A stretch of DNA of 64,000 nucleotides from Manduca sexta (Eukaryota; Arthropoda; Insecta; Lepidoptera; Sphingidae), in the NCBI RefSeq assembly GCF_014839805.1, contig NC_051142.1, positions 2,356,001-2,420,000 of the forward strand, in the 5' to 3' direction. Shown one piece after another: positions 34,031 through 45,876 of this stretch. Position 1 is the stretch's first letter; each line of letters begins with the position of its first letter. Made by a program: the position numbers and the translations under genes. Below the pieces are notes generated by a model that was given only the letters and a program-made list of their open reading frames with translations, had not been told where the DNA came from and ran no database searches.

Positions 34031-37000
34031 ACTAAATATTAACCCATATAAAGGGTAAATAGATACGTACGTAACGCCGATTTTTTTTAAATTTTGTAAT
34101 CACGTACGTATATAACCTCGGAATTGTTGTAATTTTGTAATCCGGGCATTGGAGCAATAAATCTTATGACTTATTTACGTAAAGTCGCCATGATATGCGA
34201 TCATCGAATTCAATATAAAATCATGACGGATGCCACGCGAGCGGTCTCAACAATACCAGTCTGGCAGTACGCGCTACCTGAGTGGGCGAATTCCAGGAAA
34301 TGGAACCGGATGCTTCGGGACGCTCTCATCTTAAACTTTATAGGGTATTGTAGAATAATTACGTACGAAATAACGAGGCATTTATTTTCTAATAGCTGTG
34401 CCCGCTGCTTCACCCGCGTGAAAATTAGTGTGTCAATTGTCACATTTTTTTTTCGCGTAAATCCCGAGCTACGAGACACCCACGCGACCTCTTCAACAGT
34501 AATCGTTATATTTCAGTCAATTTAGATAAAACCGTTATGTATTATTAACCTAAACTCTGCACTATCTTTTAGTAAAAACCGTAAAAAATCCGTTCTCTAG
34601 ATTTTGAGAAAATCGATCACATATAGACAGATAGCTTTTGGGGACTTTGTTTTATGATATGTATGAATAGATAAATTTTGTATATAGATACTTTTGCCTC
34701 CGCGCTTGACTGTCGATCTTGACCTACAAGTCATAATTAGTTAATAACAATAATATATTTTATCTATAATTTATAAATAAATTTCCCAAGATAAATGATT
34801 CCATCTCCCAATCATACATTAATTTATACTTTGTGACTCATATTCAACCCGAATATGGCTGATGGTCTAAAATTGCAGATACATATATGTCAATTTACTG
34901 ATCTAAGTACACGCAACTAGTAGCAGTACATTAACTAAGAATAAGGCAAAGAGGCCACTGGACTCAATTCCCGAAGACCAAAATACATGAAAGCTGGCTG
35001 GAATGGTAAGTTATCAGATTAGAGCATATTCATTTACACTTACCGAACAGCTCTTTATCATAAAATGGGCCGCAAATAAGCTTAGCCAATCGTAAGTATC
35101 CTGTAAACAATGCAGAACAAAATTGCATTGCAAAACGTGCCTTTTACAACATTGCAACATCTCTCGTAAGGAACAAAGTAATGATTTGTTCCTAAATTCG
35201 CAAAATGTTGCTTTAATCAGTATCATAATTGCTGTGACTCAGCCACTACCGTTTTTCATTTCACAACGCGCGGATGTCCGTTATTCATGACATGCACTAC
35301 ATGTAAAATATGTCTGCTACGTCACACAGTCCTGTAATTTTACGACGATATGCTAATTTGCTACTCACGTTTCACCCGATGTCAATAAAACTGGTGTTAT
35401 TCTTTGAGAATTGGGTCAGCTATGTTTATTTATTTTACGATCTTCGTGGATTGCGTGGAATTTATGTGCATTATTTGTCCTTCTCCATGATATTTATTGC
35501 ATGTATCTACATATTATATTATCGTACCTACTTTCGCTAAACAAAATAATTGAATCTTCGTTTAAATAACTTTGTTGTAGTAATGCGATTATTCAAAGAT
35601 TCATATTTTTTTACTTTGATGTTATTTTTATTCATAGAAGGCTGCGTTTATTGGTTATTTAATGCCCCCGTTTTAACTGGGCAAAAATTTACGTAAGAAT
35701 AACCGCAAGATACAGGGCGTTACTGAGTTTTTTTTTATAAAAGCTTCCGAACATCGATTTGAGCACATCATTCTAGATCATCATTGAGATGCTAGAAAGC
35801 GCTACGATTATCAAAAATATAAAATATATTTTTTATAATATTGTTTTGTAATAATTTCTTGACAATACATTGTATCTGCGCGTGACTCATCTCATCTCAT
35901 GTTACAAGCTGCCTTGTGCATACAAATTTAATTTAAAAATGCCTGCTGTCATTATAAGCATAACATAAATAACGATGGATGTCTCAGAACAATGACAAGT
36001 AATGGATGTCCTATTTTGTTTGCTATTTCCGCCCTCACGTTCTTTCTACAAACTCACGCCATGCGCATATTTCTTAAAGCATAATATTATTAACAAAAAC
36101 ATTATTTGAGACACTATCTTATTGAACATTTTTATATACATGATATCAACTAGTAAACTTTTTAATAAAGTAACATGCAAAATAAATTCTTTAGGGATAC
36201 CGTGGCTACTTGTCTACGTCCCGCAGCATTCGGGAGGGGTCAACACTCTCTCGTTACTCCATGCCTTATGGGGAGGGCTAAATGAATTATACTCTATGAA
36301 TCCCTGCTATAAAACGTTTACCAAACGTGGTCTCAAGTTACTAGCACTGTGAGAATCTTTCATAACATAGCTTAACATACTATAGATTACATAAAGTAGG
36401 TAGCTATACTGTTATCTCTAGTTATGGACACTTGTGAAAAATCTTGCCCGTTATTTACTTTACTTCCTTAGAGAGCATATTTTTTTTTTATATTTATGTT
36501 TCGGCCAGTGTTTAACTTTTTTATTAAATTATGCAATTGGATAATCTTAAATTCCTATTATAATATAAAAAAAAACACGGGTAATTTTGAATTTCGAACA
36601 CTTTGAATAAGTAATATAACCAATATATCGATGTATTATTATTGAACTACTGTATAGAACCCGACATATAAAAACAGATAACTTATTTTTTTTTAATCTT
36701 GAGAAATTATTAAATGTCTCAAGTTAGCTTACTTATTACGTATATAACTGTTACTGCTAATACAGGGCAGTGGAACACTTCATATGGACATAATTAACGT
36801 GTTTTGTCCGAGAACGCTCAGTTCCTGCGCATTGTTTTTGGTACGTGTTAATTTCTAAGCTGTATATTTGCACGGTTCGTTAGCTTTACAGTTTTAGCTA
36901 TATCTATTTGAACGTATTATTATAACTAGACAGAAAATGTCAAGGTTATACTTAAATAAATGTTTTGTTTCCTTTGCGTTTGATTTCCGTGAAAAAAGGC

Positions 37001-38203
37001 TGCAGCGAAATATTTTTAGAATCGGTTGTACAATTTTACAAATAAACTTATTCTAAAGCGTAGTCGTATCTTATAATTTATTGCCTTTACTGATATTTTT
37101 ATGCGTAGAAAAATCCGTATCATAATTGTTATAAATAAAGGTCAAGATATTAGGTAAGTACCGTTTATCATTACAACCGTATGTAATAAATAATAAAACG
37201 AAATAACAAAACATAGTTTTATTCACAAACTTAACGTAAACACAAATAAGGCAACGATACTCGAGTAAAAAAGCCACAAAACGAGTCCATCTGTCTATTT
37301 ATTAATATAGGTGCGATCTAGCATGCGATACCTGAATATTAAAGCCAAAAAAAACTACAAATGGTTTTGGTTCTTGATAGAATACCAATTTTAAAGTGCA
37401 TTTTAGTGCTTCTTGAAATAATAAAATAATACTTTTCGAAGCTATTAGAACAAACCTCGTTTCGGTTAGCTTTTGGTCTAAAATCATGGCATCTCAGACT
37501 AGACTGACATTAACGACTAGAAAAATATTGCTTGTAAAATACTTAAAAAATGTATGGCTTGAGCAAATCATAGTAAGGCACTTAATATTAACAATAATCT
37601 TAATTAGTATGTATTACTTAAGTACAAAATGTTTTACAATTATCAAGGTGTACTCTCAACATCTAGAAGTTGTACTGCAATCGCTCTGAGAAAGGAAGAG
37701 AAGGGACGAAGGTGAACAGGGAGAGAGTATACGAATCTCATAAACGAATAGGGAAACTCGAAAATGCTGTAAAACGTTTACTAAGCTAAATATAACTGCT
37801 GGACAAAGGCCTTGTGAACTATTTATGATTAAGAAATCATAAGCCAAAGCCTCGACAATTAGCTAATGTAGGTGCCAATAAGCCTCGTTCGGATTTTAAC
37901 TTTGACTATGAAAGTAAGAACCTCATAAATTTAAAGCTATAAATTTATTTATCATTAAAAAAACTTATAACTATATTTATTTCCGAAGTTACGTAATTCG
38001 ATTTCAGAATCATGCACATAATCATTCGATGTCTCAATTAAAAGAAAATTGGTAAATGAATATAAACATACAGGATCACATATTTGCGATCTTTAGCAAC
38101 GTATTTATATTCACAATCGATAAAATTAATGTATATATTAAATTTGATTTTATTCAATTAATTGTTAAAATACATTGGTACAAGTTTTATAATTTTCATT
38201 AGT
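34031..38203. other. No gene seen; AT-rich intergenic DNA
   Basis: 34390-34660 contains common repeat vocabulary ('cccgctgcttcacccgcgtg', 'ttttgagaaaatcgatcaca') related to 4670-4860. Open frames at 34166-34525, 35310-35540, 36122-36352 and 37486-37689 show no recognisable domains and no flanking splice sites. inx7 most likely ends near the right end of this interval. Confidence 0.35.
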
Positions 38204-38209
38204 TTTATT
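38204..38209 (-). terminator. inx7: Candidate poly-A signal of inx7
   Basis: This is the first canonical AATAAA on the minus strand after the inx7 stop codon (38822-38824), implying a 3' UTR of about 0.6 kb. A weaker ATTAAA lies near 38780, about 40 nt after the stop, and more AATAAA signals lie farther left. Confidence 0.35.
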
Positions 38210-38821
38210 TTGTAAAAACCTACTTCCGAGTTATTGCACTTTCTAACTAAGATATAGATGTTACTATATTCAAATAACTACAGAATAAAGGTATAAATAA
38301 ATGCTATTTCATTCACACTGACATAAAACAAATCGAGTATCCGTTAATAAACTAAAGCCATCGACAATGTATGTCATATTTCATCTACTGTTAAGCCCTG
38401 CTTAGATAACCCTCTCACAAGTAAGTATTGTGAACAGCAAAATTTCTAAGTACTGGCTTTTTATACTACCTGAAGCTATTACTGATTAAAATGACAAACT
38501 AATAGCTGCCACTGTGACAACAGCAAGATCACTTTAGAAGTGAACACTAAAAATACTGCGTCGCTCTTTTCTCATAATAGTAATAACCCTGAATACAATA
38601 TACAAAAGAATTCATCGCCATTGCGTTCTGTGCAGTATCCGTACATTCATATTTGGGTATATCTTTAACACGATAAAACACTAGAAACCAACAAAAATTT
38701 ACTTCAAATAATACTTTGTCGAATATACTGGCAGGACAATTACTTAATGCACTTGATAGTAAACCAGTGCATCAACCCTGTTTAATGTCTTATACAATAA
38801 CCAAAAACATTACATAGATCC

Positions 38822-38978
38822 TCATGAAGACTTCTTGTCACCCTTCAAAGGCAGTGTCTCATCGTCAATGTCCACTCGTCCGACCAGCACTGGTTCCGCT
38901 CCTTTCTTTTCTGTGCCTTCGTTCTCGAAGGGCAGCTCTCGCTTTTCCAACTCCTCAGCCAGGCGGGTAAATAGAGCT
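38822..38978 (-). CDS. inx7: inx7 coding exon 7 (charged C-terminus and stop)
   Basis: The acceptor is TTTTTTCACAG. It encodes ALFTRLAEELEKRELP and a lysine/glutamate-rich tail ending in DKKSS before TGA. The tail is short compared with Drosophila Inx7. Confidence 0.88.
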
Positions 38979-41900
38979 CTGTGAAAAAACAACCACGAAT
39001 ATATTTAAAATTCAAATAGAACTAATTTTCCTGTGTGCTATAAGTTTTGGCCTTAGAGCAATACCTATCGAAACTGCCACTCTGAAGAAAAACAAAAATT
39101 ATTTACTTGAAATTAATTGGCCGTCCCGTCTTACTCACTAAGAGTCTAAATTAGCCCCCTAATTTCAATAAACTCTTCTACTTGGCTTCACTTATCACAA
39201 CACCTACCCAATTCCCACCAGCAGGTAATACTCACTGAAAGACAAATCCCTGCATATTCTTCGCTAGATAGTACAGGAACAGCCAGTCAGCAAACTCGCA
39301 GCCGTTGACGACGCGGATCACGTTGTACGGGTTGAACTTGGCCTTGCTCACGTGACGGAACATCATCTCGTTGAACCGCAGCGAGCGCCGGAACATAAAG
39401 TATGAGATTATGCGCCAGATCACCGCTGGAAGGGAAACGTTCGTGACAATCTTGGATGAAAGTGACGGTGTCAAATTATATCTATGAGCGTGAATAGGAA
39501 TTATTTGTGAAACTTAGGAAAATTAAGGCAGTTGATTCGCATAGAGAATGATGAGCCAGAGATTGCAATATTTCAACGTCTTTTAATTGATTTTGTTAAA
39601 TTTTCCCTTGTCTTTTCTTATTTTCAAAATTGTAATTTAATGTAGATTTTAAGTCTGTGCCTAATTTCACACGCTATAATTATAGTGTTATTTTTTTGTG
39701 CATAATTTTGTGTTTATATGCCTGCAGTATACACCTTATACTGTAACGACATTTAGAATCCAAGCGACTACTATTATTCAAGAATATTCAACTTTTTGCC
39801 TGAGTAGATAAACGAGCAAACCGTCTGCCTGATGGTAAGCGATATTCGCCATCCATGAACTCATACAACGCCAGAGTTACAGTCATCTCACTGCATACCA
39901 AGATGCGGGCCCTCTTTTTAAGTCCTATACTATAGTTTACGTGTGCGCAGTAAAAGAGATAACATAAGAACATTTGACGAACAAAGCGTTAGCTGACTAA
40001 GTACCACTTTTCAGAATTATCTATGTTTACTTAAAAGGTCTTAAGTCCGTGGAGTATTTGTTTTGATTCATCAACTGTTGTGTTTTAGTTCTTTCCATTG
40101 TCATAGCTAAATACTAGTGTTTAAGCAAGGCTCAGAAACAATTTGTATCAGAACTGACAGCTACATGACTTCTAAGTGCTATAGGTTATAAACAAGAAAT
40201 CTGTAAATAATTAACACACTCACCAAGCACGGAGACGATGAAAAGGAAAAGCAACCAGAACCATAGTATGGTGTAGATCTTCTCGTGGATGATGTTGAGC
40301 GCCATCACGCACAGCGCGTCGTGCTGCTGGATCGAGCCGCTCGGACCGTATTTGTGGAAGATGCACTTCGTCACCTGATGGAATCAATTTAAACATTGTA
40401 TGAATATGTGTGTCGTTTAAGGTTTATGTTGTAGTTTACTATCAAAAAGACGCAGAACGTATTTACAACCTTACACAAATAATGTTGCATAAAATAATAA
40501 TGTCTCAGTGCGTTTGAATGTCTGTGACGTCACTAAGAAGTTTTTAATGAGTTTATACAGTACCAAGTCACAAATGATACCTTTACCATTTCATTCATGT
40601 TACATTTTATATAACTAACAATATTTTTCTATACGGACACGATAAAGTTACCCCACTGCACCTCATTGTAAGTGGATTGGGATTCAGTAAATGTTGACGG
40701 ACAAGAGATGATTACCCCTCGACAGTCGACACAATTATGCCGGCCTGTTGCAATCGGCTATACACTGGTTGAACCCGGAATGCAACACACTTACGTGGGC
40801 CACTATGGCGGGTTTTAACCTTATGTACGGTGGCCGCTATCCGCGCATAATAATATGTCCTACCACCAGTAAATAAACATTTTTTCCGCAAAAGAACTTC
40901 TTAAAATACCCACCTTCGGAAACACAAGCTCCAGCGGATCAGCGATATGGTTCCACTCGCTGGTGTTCAGCACCCGCGCCCCGAGCGAGATGAATGCGCC
41001 GTTCAGGAACATGTTGATGATCCAGATCTGGAACATCACGTGGAGCAGGTTCGTCACCTCCATCGCCACCAGCCACGTCGACCACGTTCGGGATATCTTT
41101 AACCTGTGCAGAAGTAGTAATTTGAAAAATATTTTTTTAACACACACTCACGCCTGTAACCTTCTAAGGGATAGGCAAATGCGTAACTGATAAACTTTCA
41201 GCTATGCGTATTTCGTCCCATGACGTGGTAGGGGGCGACCCTATCGCCATATCAGGTGAAAATTTCAGACTCCCGTATCCGGTAATACTTAGTCGAAAAT
41301 CCCAAAATCACTCTACTGGTCTCGAGAATCGTATTCAAGACCCCAGCACTGCAATCGTATCGGAATACAACTCCGTCACCAGGACAGGCCATTTTTTAAA
41401 TAATGAGACGACCATAGTGCATAATTTGACTTATTTTCACACCCGATTGCCTGTATGTTTTCTATAGAGGATCTTTGCCCGACAAATCACATTGGAAAAA
41501 ACATAAACGTCCAAACCCACAATCCATAGATATTTATATTCAATTCGTATCATATTTGTGCCATTTAGTGCCATATCATTTAAAGTCCCGTAACGCAAGA
41601 GTGCCATAAGCCCTACATGATTAGAATCTACTTGAACTAATTGATAGCCGCCGAGGAAATCACCAATTGCACAGAAAGAAGTGCCATTATCGTTTGATCA
41701 GTGGACGCCGGCCACGGTCGGCACAATATCTACAGTATTACAGATAAGATACGAGTCGGAACTGTTTCTGAACAATTTTAAAACACTACTGCAAGGTTTT
41801 GGGCAATAGTATTCTGAATTATTAACCTAATAATAGGTTACGCAAATGCTGAAAATTGTTTCTGTAACAAGCCACTCAGTAAGGAAATAAGTCAAGTTGC

Positions 41901-44900
41901 AACATATTGGAAAAATCTACGTTTACGTTTATAATTCGAACAGTTCGGCATCTCTGTTACAAGGACAATACACCAAACGAGCTGTAATCAAAATTTGAAA
42001 CTATTATACGCTAAAACTGCAAAGTTTGTCAGATATGCTTTACGGCCGATTTCAGTAGCCATCTTAACTGTCTTCGGATTGATTGCGAAAATTGAACAAT
42101 CAGAATAAAATCCTGTTTGAATTGCTTCTTGACTGCTTTGTTAGTGGTTGCTATTACGCGAAGTTTATTTATTTATTTATTTAATTTTAGGTTTTCCAGC
42201 AAATTATACATTGAATTTTTGCAGAAGTAGTATAACGATGGTCAATATTCTGATGCACAACCAACTAAAAGGAGTACACAGCATTCGTATTAGGGATAGT
42301 TCGGGATTAGGGTCATATATCAGCCATTAATCAAACATGTCTATGTAAATTAATATACGTACTAAGTCACCATCACCATCAACCACCTTAAGTCCCCGAT
42401 GAACAAAGGCCTCTCGTAAAGATTTCCAGATGGACCTATCAAAACCGATCTTCGTACAACGCGTTCCAGCTACCTTTATCAATTCCTCTGTCTACCTTGC
42501 AGTTAGTAGATCTATTTTATACCTTAGAGGGCGAAGAAGACATGACAACAGTAAATAAATTGACTTATAACGATGAACTGCAAGATAACACCTTTATCGA
42601 CGCTGAGAGACAGCTAGATAAAATCTCCAGATACAATATCTGATGACAGTTTCTATATCAGTGATCTGTGTATCCTGAAACAACTAACATTCTTAAATAC
42701 GCAGTACGGAACCTTAAAATAGATGTGATACTTTAGTCTTGTGACTAACAGCATATTATACGACACGCACCTCATACATCCATAAGTAAAACTTTGAACA
42801 AATTAATGAATCCGGTGTGAGACGGTATTCTAACCTGGTCGAAAAGAGATCAAGAAAAGAACAAATGAGGTGTGAAGAGAGTTCAAGCGCCAGGAAAAGA
42901 ACAAGTAACCCCACTACACAACCACAAAGACGTTAAGCCGTCCCCGTTCAACACAAATATGCTAGCCTGTTTCAATGTTTCGAACCAGTACATGGGCCAC
43001 TATGGCGGATTAATACCTTGTGTACAGTGGTCGCTTTCAAACGGGGTACAATTATCTACCACCAGCATGTGGAATTGTCTTATATACTTTTATGTACGTA
43101 TATACTTATAGGTATATTTAAATATCAAGTTACCTTGATACGCTTACCGACCTTATCTCTGGATCAAGTTAAGATTGCTGAGAGAGAAAGCTTTTGGCAT
43201 TACGTCCGTCGATATACATTTGTATATAAAGTACAAATTAGTAAATAAAAACATTCCTACCTCAGTATGATGTCTTTCCTGATGGTGTCCAGTTTCTTCT
43301 CGAGCGACTGTTTCGTCGGCACCGACATGCCGTTGACAGTCATGTCCTGGTCCTGCAGCGCGAGCCCTGCGTACTGCAACCCATCCACCAGGGCTTTTAT
43401 CCTGCCTCCTGTAACAATTTACTATTGTAAGCATTGACAAAGCCGTTAATTACATGCTTTAGGCTTGCCCGTGTCAAAATATTTTTAAGGTAATGTATAG
43501 CTGAATTTTCTCTAGATTGCCCCCTATGAGCCTATATGAATTTCGAAAGGTAACTTCTCACATAATAACCGTATATTCATTCAGACTAATAGAACCATCA
43601 GATAAAAAAAGTTATATCGCATCGTTAATGTTTGGTACAGCGGTAACTTCGATTTCATAGTCATATATCTACAGAACATAAAAACCTAACTAATACAAAC
43701 ATCGCGCCTTTATCCCCGAAGGACAAGACAGAGAATAACCAAGGCTTTACATTTCCGTCCCATGATGTGATGAACCCATCGCTATATCGGCAAATATTCA
43801 GATTCCTAGTTGATACCGAGAAGAAACAGCCAAACATCACTTAGCCCGGAATTCGAACCTCAGAGCGGTTTCGCATACAAATACGCCACCGAAGCACACA
43901 GGCATAGACAAACAATTTAATTTATTTATATAGATTTCCTAAATCATAGACAATCAACTATCAGGGTATATAAAAGAAGTTTCTTTCAAGTTGTTGCCGC
44001 GGGGTCAACGACATGATTTTTTGTGATGTCAGTGCCGTTCTCTTTAGAACAGCATCTGTATCAGGTTTATCTTATCATGTTAATTCGGGTTATGCTATTA
44101 TCACGAGCTGTCATACTGGCAACACATATTTGGAAGGTGAAGTGTTTGTCGTGTTGATTGCGTGGATTTGTGTATGTAAACTTTATATCTAAGCTCTATA
44201 TTTATCCTTGTATTTAAATAAATAGATCAGGTTATGATTGACTAGCTTTTGCCCGCGGCTCGACGACTCGAATTTGCTTTTTAAAATAATGTCCTACATA
44301 ACCTATACATTTATCCGGAGCTTTGGGACAAATAATTAATATTTATATAGGTACATTTTATTCAATTGTATAAAAATTATTCCAGAGAATTCTTAAAAAC
44401 ATCACATATGCATATTAATATGCCAATAAAAATAATTCCTATCTTATTTACTAACCCAGAATCTAGATTTACGATGATAACTGTACATAAGAATTGCATT
44501 ATTACAATCTGTCACTTAACATACCTGTCAAATGGTCGACTAATTATTGTTTATCGGGGTATTTATCGGTGAAAATAACGTACCTAACTACAGACGAAGG
44601 TCGGCAACTAACAGTAAGTCATCTGATGTCAAGTGACCTCTACTGCTCATAAACATCATATATAAATAAATAATAATATCAGCCCTGTATTTTACTGCCC
44701 ACTGCTGAACACGGGCCTCCCCTACACTAGCCTAATGCGAAGTGGCAGACACGTACCCTCGAAATTCTTTTAAAGAATTCTCAGGTATGTAGGTTTCCTT
44801 ACGAAATTTTCCTTCACCGTTAAAGCGAACTATAATTGATAAACATTGTGTATAACACACGTATTGAACATTCAGAGGTATATGGCTTCGATTTTGAACC

Positions 44901-45835
44901 TGCATACATTAATATAAGCAGACCGTTCCATCTCAACAAATCTATCGTGCACATAAACACCTTAATTTGTTGAAAATCCAATTTTTCGAATCCAAATTAA
45001 ACATATATTACACTACTTCTTAATGTCACTAACCTTCCTTCCTCTTCCATATGTAATGCGGCATGTAGAAGCACAAGGACTGGATAAACAGCACAAATGG
45101 CACCCACTGGTAATACGTGTGGTTCAGAGTCTCATCGTTCTCGGAGATGGGCCCCACTCCGGGATGCGGCAGGAACCCGCCTTGAAGGAGGCTCTCGTTG
45201 TAGTGACGCACCTTCAACAAAATTGATTATTTAAAATTTATCCATAATAACTTTAGTAAATGCTAAGGTCATACTTTTACGTTTTAACGAAAAGGCAGAG
45301 GCTACCAATGTTGATTAGTATAGTTACGTGAAAGATGGCACCTCTTTCGTAACAGACACAACTTTTCAAATAAAAATTCAAACGATTACTCATCGAGTAA
45401 GATAAAATTTCATAGCTCAGTTTAACTACTAGAATAATGAGCAAAAGCATTAAACTTAATACACTAGTTAGTTGTTAAAGGCAAAAAAGAGTAAAAAACA
45501 CTCACAACAGTACACCAGAATAATGAGCAAAAGCATTAAAACTAATACACTAGTAGTTAGTTAATCATTGTTACAGGCAAAAAAGAGTTACTCACAATAG
45601 TAAACGTAGCCATGAAAAAGCAATACGTCTGTATCACATGGTCAGGCACGCCCTGGTCCGACAGGCATCTGATGTGATCCCCGAAGAACTCTCTCGCACA
45701 CACGAGGATCACGCACGCAATCAGCAGCGTCACCGTCAGCTGGTAATGTAGTTTGAAGGCTATGTTCTCGATGTTCGGCCTGATCCCTCGGTACCGGATG
45801 CGCGGTATCAGGGTATTTACCGTTGCCATCAACAT
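38822..45835 (-). CDS. inx7: Innexin-7-like gap-junction protein, complete seven-coding-exon gene
   Basis: Coding exons 45835-45596, 45211-45034, 43408-43261, 41103-40914, 40374-40224, 39425-39236 and 38978-38822 sum to 1254 nt (417 codons plus stop). All introns are GT/AG and the phases join cleanly. The protein has four membrane segments (about residues 33-46, 116-130, 200-222 and 286-303), loop-1 cysteines C57/C72, loop-2 cysteines C256/C274, and the YYQWV innexin signature at 113-117. KYGPSGSIQQHDALCVMALN (residues 261-280) and EGGRIKAL at 139-146 resemble Drosophila Inx7 more than Inx1, 2, 3 or ShakB. The C-terminus (about 367-417) is cytosolic and charged, without a recognisable motif. 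Innexins make gap junctions and hemichannels in the plasma membrane, often as heteromers. The gene lies in the same orientation as the inx1-like exon, about 35 kb away. The start was chosen at the first in-frame Met after an upstream in-frame stop; Met3 is an alternative. Confidence 0.93.
39236..39425 (-). CDS. inx7: inx7 coding exon 6 (end of TM4, proximal C-tail)
   Basis: The acceptor is CCCTTCCAG and the donor GTGAGT. It encodes AVIWRIISYFMFRRSLRFNE and, near its end, CEFADWLFLYYLAKNMQG, the conserved cytosolic block of innexins. It ends in phase 2. Confidence 0.93.
39790..39960 (-). repeat. Interspersed repeat family C-related, in inx7 intron 5
   Basis: 'tgcctgatggtaagcgat', 'agtagataaacgagcaaac' and 'aacgccagagttaca' match the vocabulary of 53605-53760. 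It lies between coding exons 5 and 6. Confidence 0.45.
40224..40374 (-). CDS. inx7: inx7 coding exon 5 (loop 2 and start of TM4)
   Basis: The acceptor is CATCAG and the donor GTGAGT. It encodes VTKCIFHKYGPSGSIQQHDA with Cys256, then LCVMALNIIHEKIYTILWFW with Cys274 and the start of TM4. It ends in phase 1. Confidence 0.93.
40672..40878 (+). repeat. Interspersed repeat family D, in inx7 intron 4
   Basis: 'gacggacaagagatgattac', 'acaattatgccggcctgttg', 'atgtacggtggccgctatcc' and 'ataatatgtcctaccaccag' match 11601-11815. It ends about 36 bp before coding exon 4. Confidence 0.65.
40914..41103 (-). CDS. inx7: inx7 coding exon 4 (TM3 and extracellular loop 2)
   Basis: The acceptor is TTCTGCACAG and the donor GTGGGT. 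It encodes WLVAMEVTNLLHVMFQIWII (TM3) and the loop to DPLELVFPK. A SINE lies only about 35 bp upstream of the acceptor. Confidence 0.93.
41139..41385 (-). mobile_element. tRNA-derived SINE (family B) in inx7 intron 3
   Basis: 'gtcccatgacgtggtagggg', 'tatcgccatatcagg', 'tttcagactcc' and a tRNA-like head ('cgaccccagcactgcaatcg' region) match 8601-8855. It is in the same orientation as the gene and lies just upstream of the exon 4 acceptor. Confidence 0.6.
42361..42520 (-). repeat. SINE-like repeat, relative of 5060-5290, in inx7 intron 3
   Basis: 'accaccttaagtccccgatg', 'aaagatttccagatgg', 'cctttatcaattcctctg' and a following short AT-rich end match the left-hand copy. Confidence 0.45.
42955..43062 (+). 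repeat. Interspersed repeat family D fragment, in inx7 intron 3
   Basis: 'gggccactatggcggattaa' and 'cttgtgtacagtggtcgctt' match family D, followed by 'accaccag'. Confidence 0.5.
43261..43408 (-). CDS. inx7: inx7 coding exon 3 (cytosolic loop)
   Basis: The acceptor is TTGTTACAG and the donor GTAGGA. It encodes GGRIKALVDGLQ and a charged stretch ending in TIRKDIIL, the intracellular loop between TM2 and TM3. It ends in phase 2. Confidence 0.9.
43700..43905 (-). mobile_element. tRNA-derived SINE (family B) in inx7 intron 2
   Basis: 'catcgcgcctttatccccga', 'ccgtcccatgatgtgatga', 'gattcctagttgataccgag' and 'cccggaattcgaacctcaga' (box B) match 8601-8855. Confidence 0.65.
44655..44940 (-). mobile_element. 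tRNA-derived SINE (family A) in inx7 intron 2
   Basis: 'aataataatatcagccctgt' tail, 'ctgctgaacacgggcctccc', 'ggtttccttacgaaattttc' and 'accgttaaagcgaac' match 7189-7525. There is an internal deletion in the 'ctactactgagaggg' block. Confidence 0.65.
45034..45211 (-). CDS. inx7: inx7 coding exon 2 (loop 1 to TM2)
   Basis: The acceptor TTTTGTTGAAG precedes GTGCGTCAC and the donor is GTTAGT. It encodes the YYQWVPFVLF signature and CFYMPHYIW of TM2. It ends in phase 1 inside a glycine codon. Confidence 0.93.
45433..45600 (-). repeat. Tandem duplication spanning the inx7 exon 1 splice donor
   Basis: Two units, 45433-45510 and 45520-45600, share 'agaataatgagcaaaagcat', 'aatacactagt', 'ggcaaaaaagagt' and 'actcacaa.ag'. 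The right unit contains the real exon 1 border and donor. The left unit carries a copied GTGAGT donor at 45505-45500 within the intron. Confidence 0.75.
45596..45835 (-). CDS. inx7: inx7 coding exon 1 (N-terminus, TM1, extracellular loop 1)
   Basis: 80 codons in phase 0, ending ATFTI before a GTGAGT donor (45595-45590). It includes REFFGDHIRC with Cys57, and Cys72 in QTYCFF. A near-copy of the 3' border, including the donor, lies farther into the intron (45433-45510). Confidence 0.93.
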
Positions 45836-45876
45836 CTTGGCGGTTTCTTCGACGACCTGGTGAGGTCAGATGTCAT
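45829..45876 (-). promoter_or_regulatory. Possible upstream ORF overlapping the inx7 start
   Basis: A likely acceptor CCGCCTTCATCAG is followed at once by an ATG at 45876. This frame runs 15 codons and stops at TGA (45831-45829), overlapping the main ATG and sharing its last A with the ATG of codon 3 (TGATG). If the leader starts here, ribosomes could terminate and restart at Met3. Confidence 0.35.

Noticed and set aside
3900..38200. An inx2-like gene between the two innexins
   Set aside because: No frame with the innexin N-terminus, YYQWV or the loop cysteines was found in this interval.
40963..41190. Plus frame opposite inx7 exon 4
   Set aside because: It is an antisense shadow of the innexin exon.
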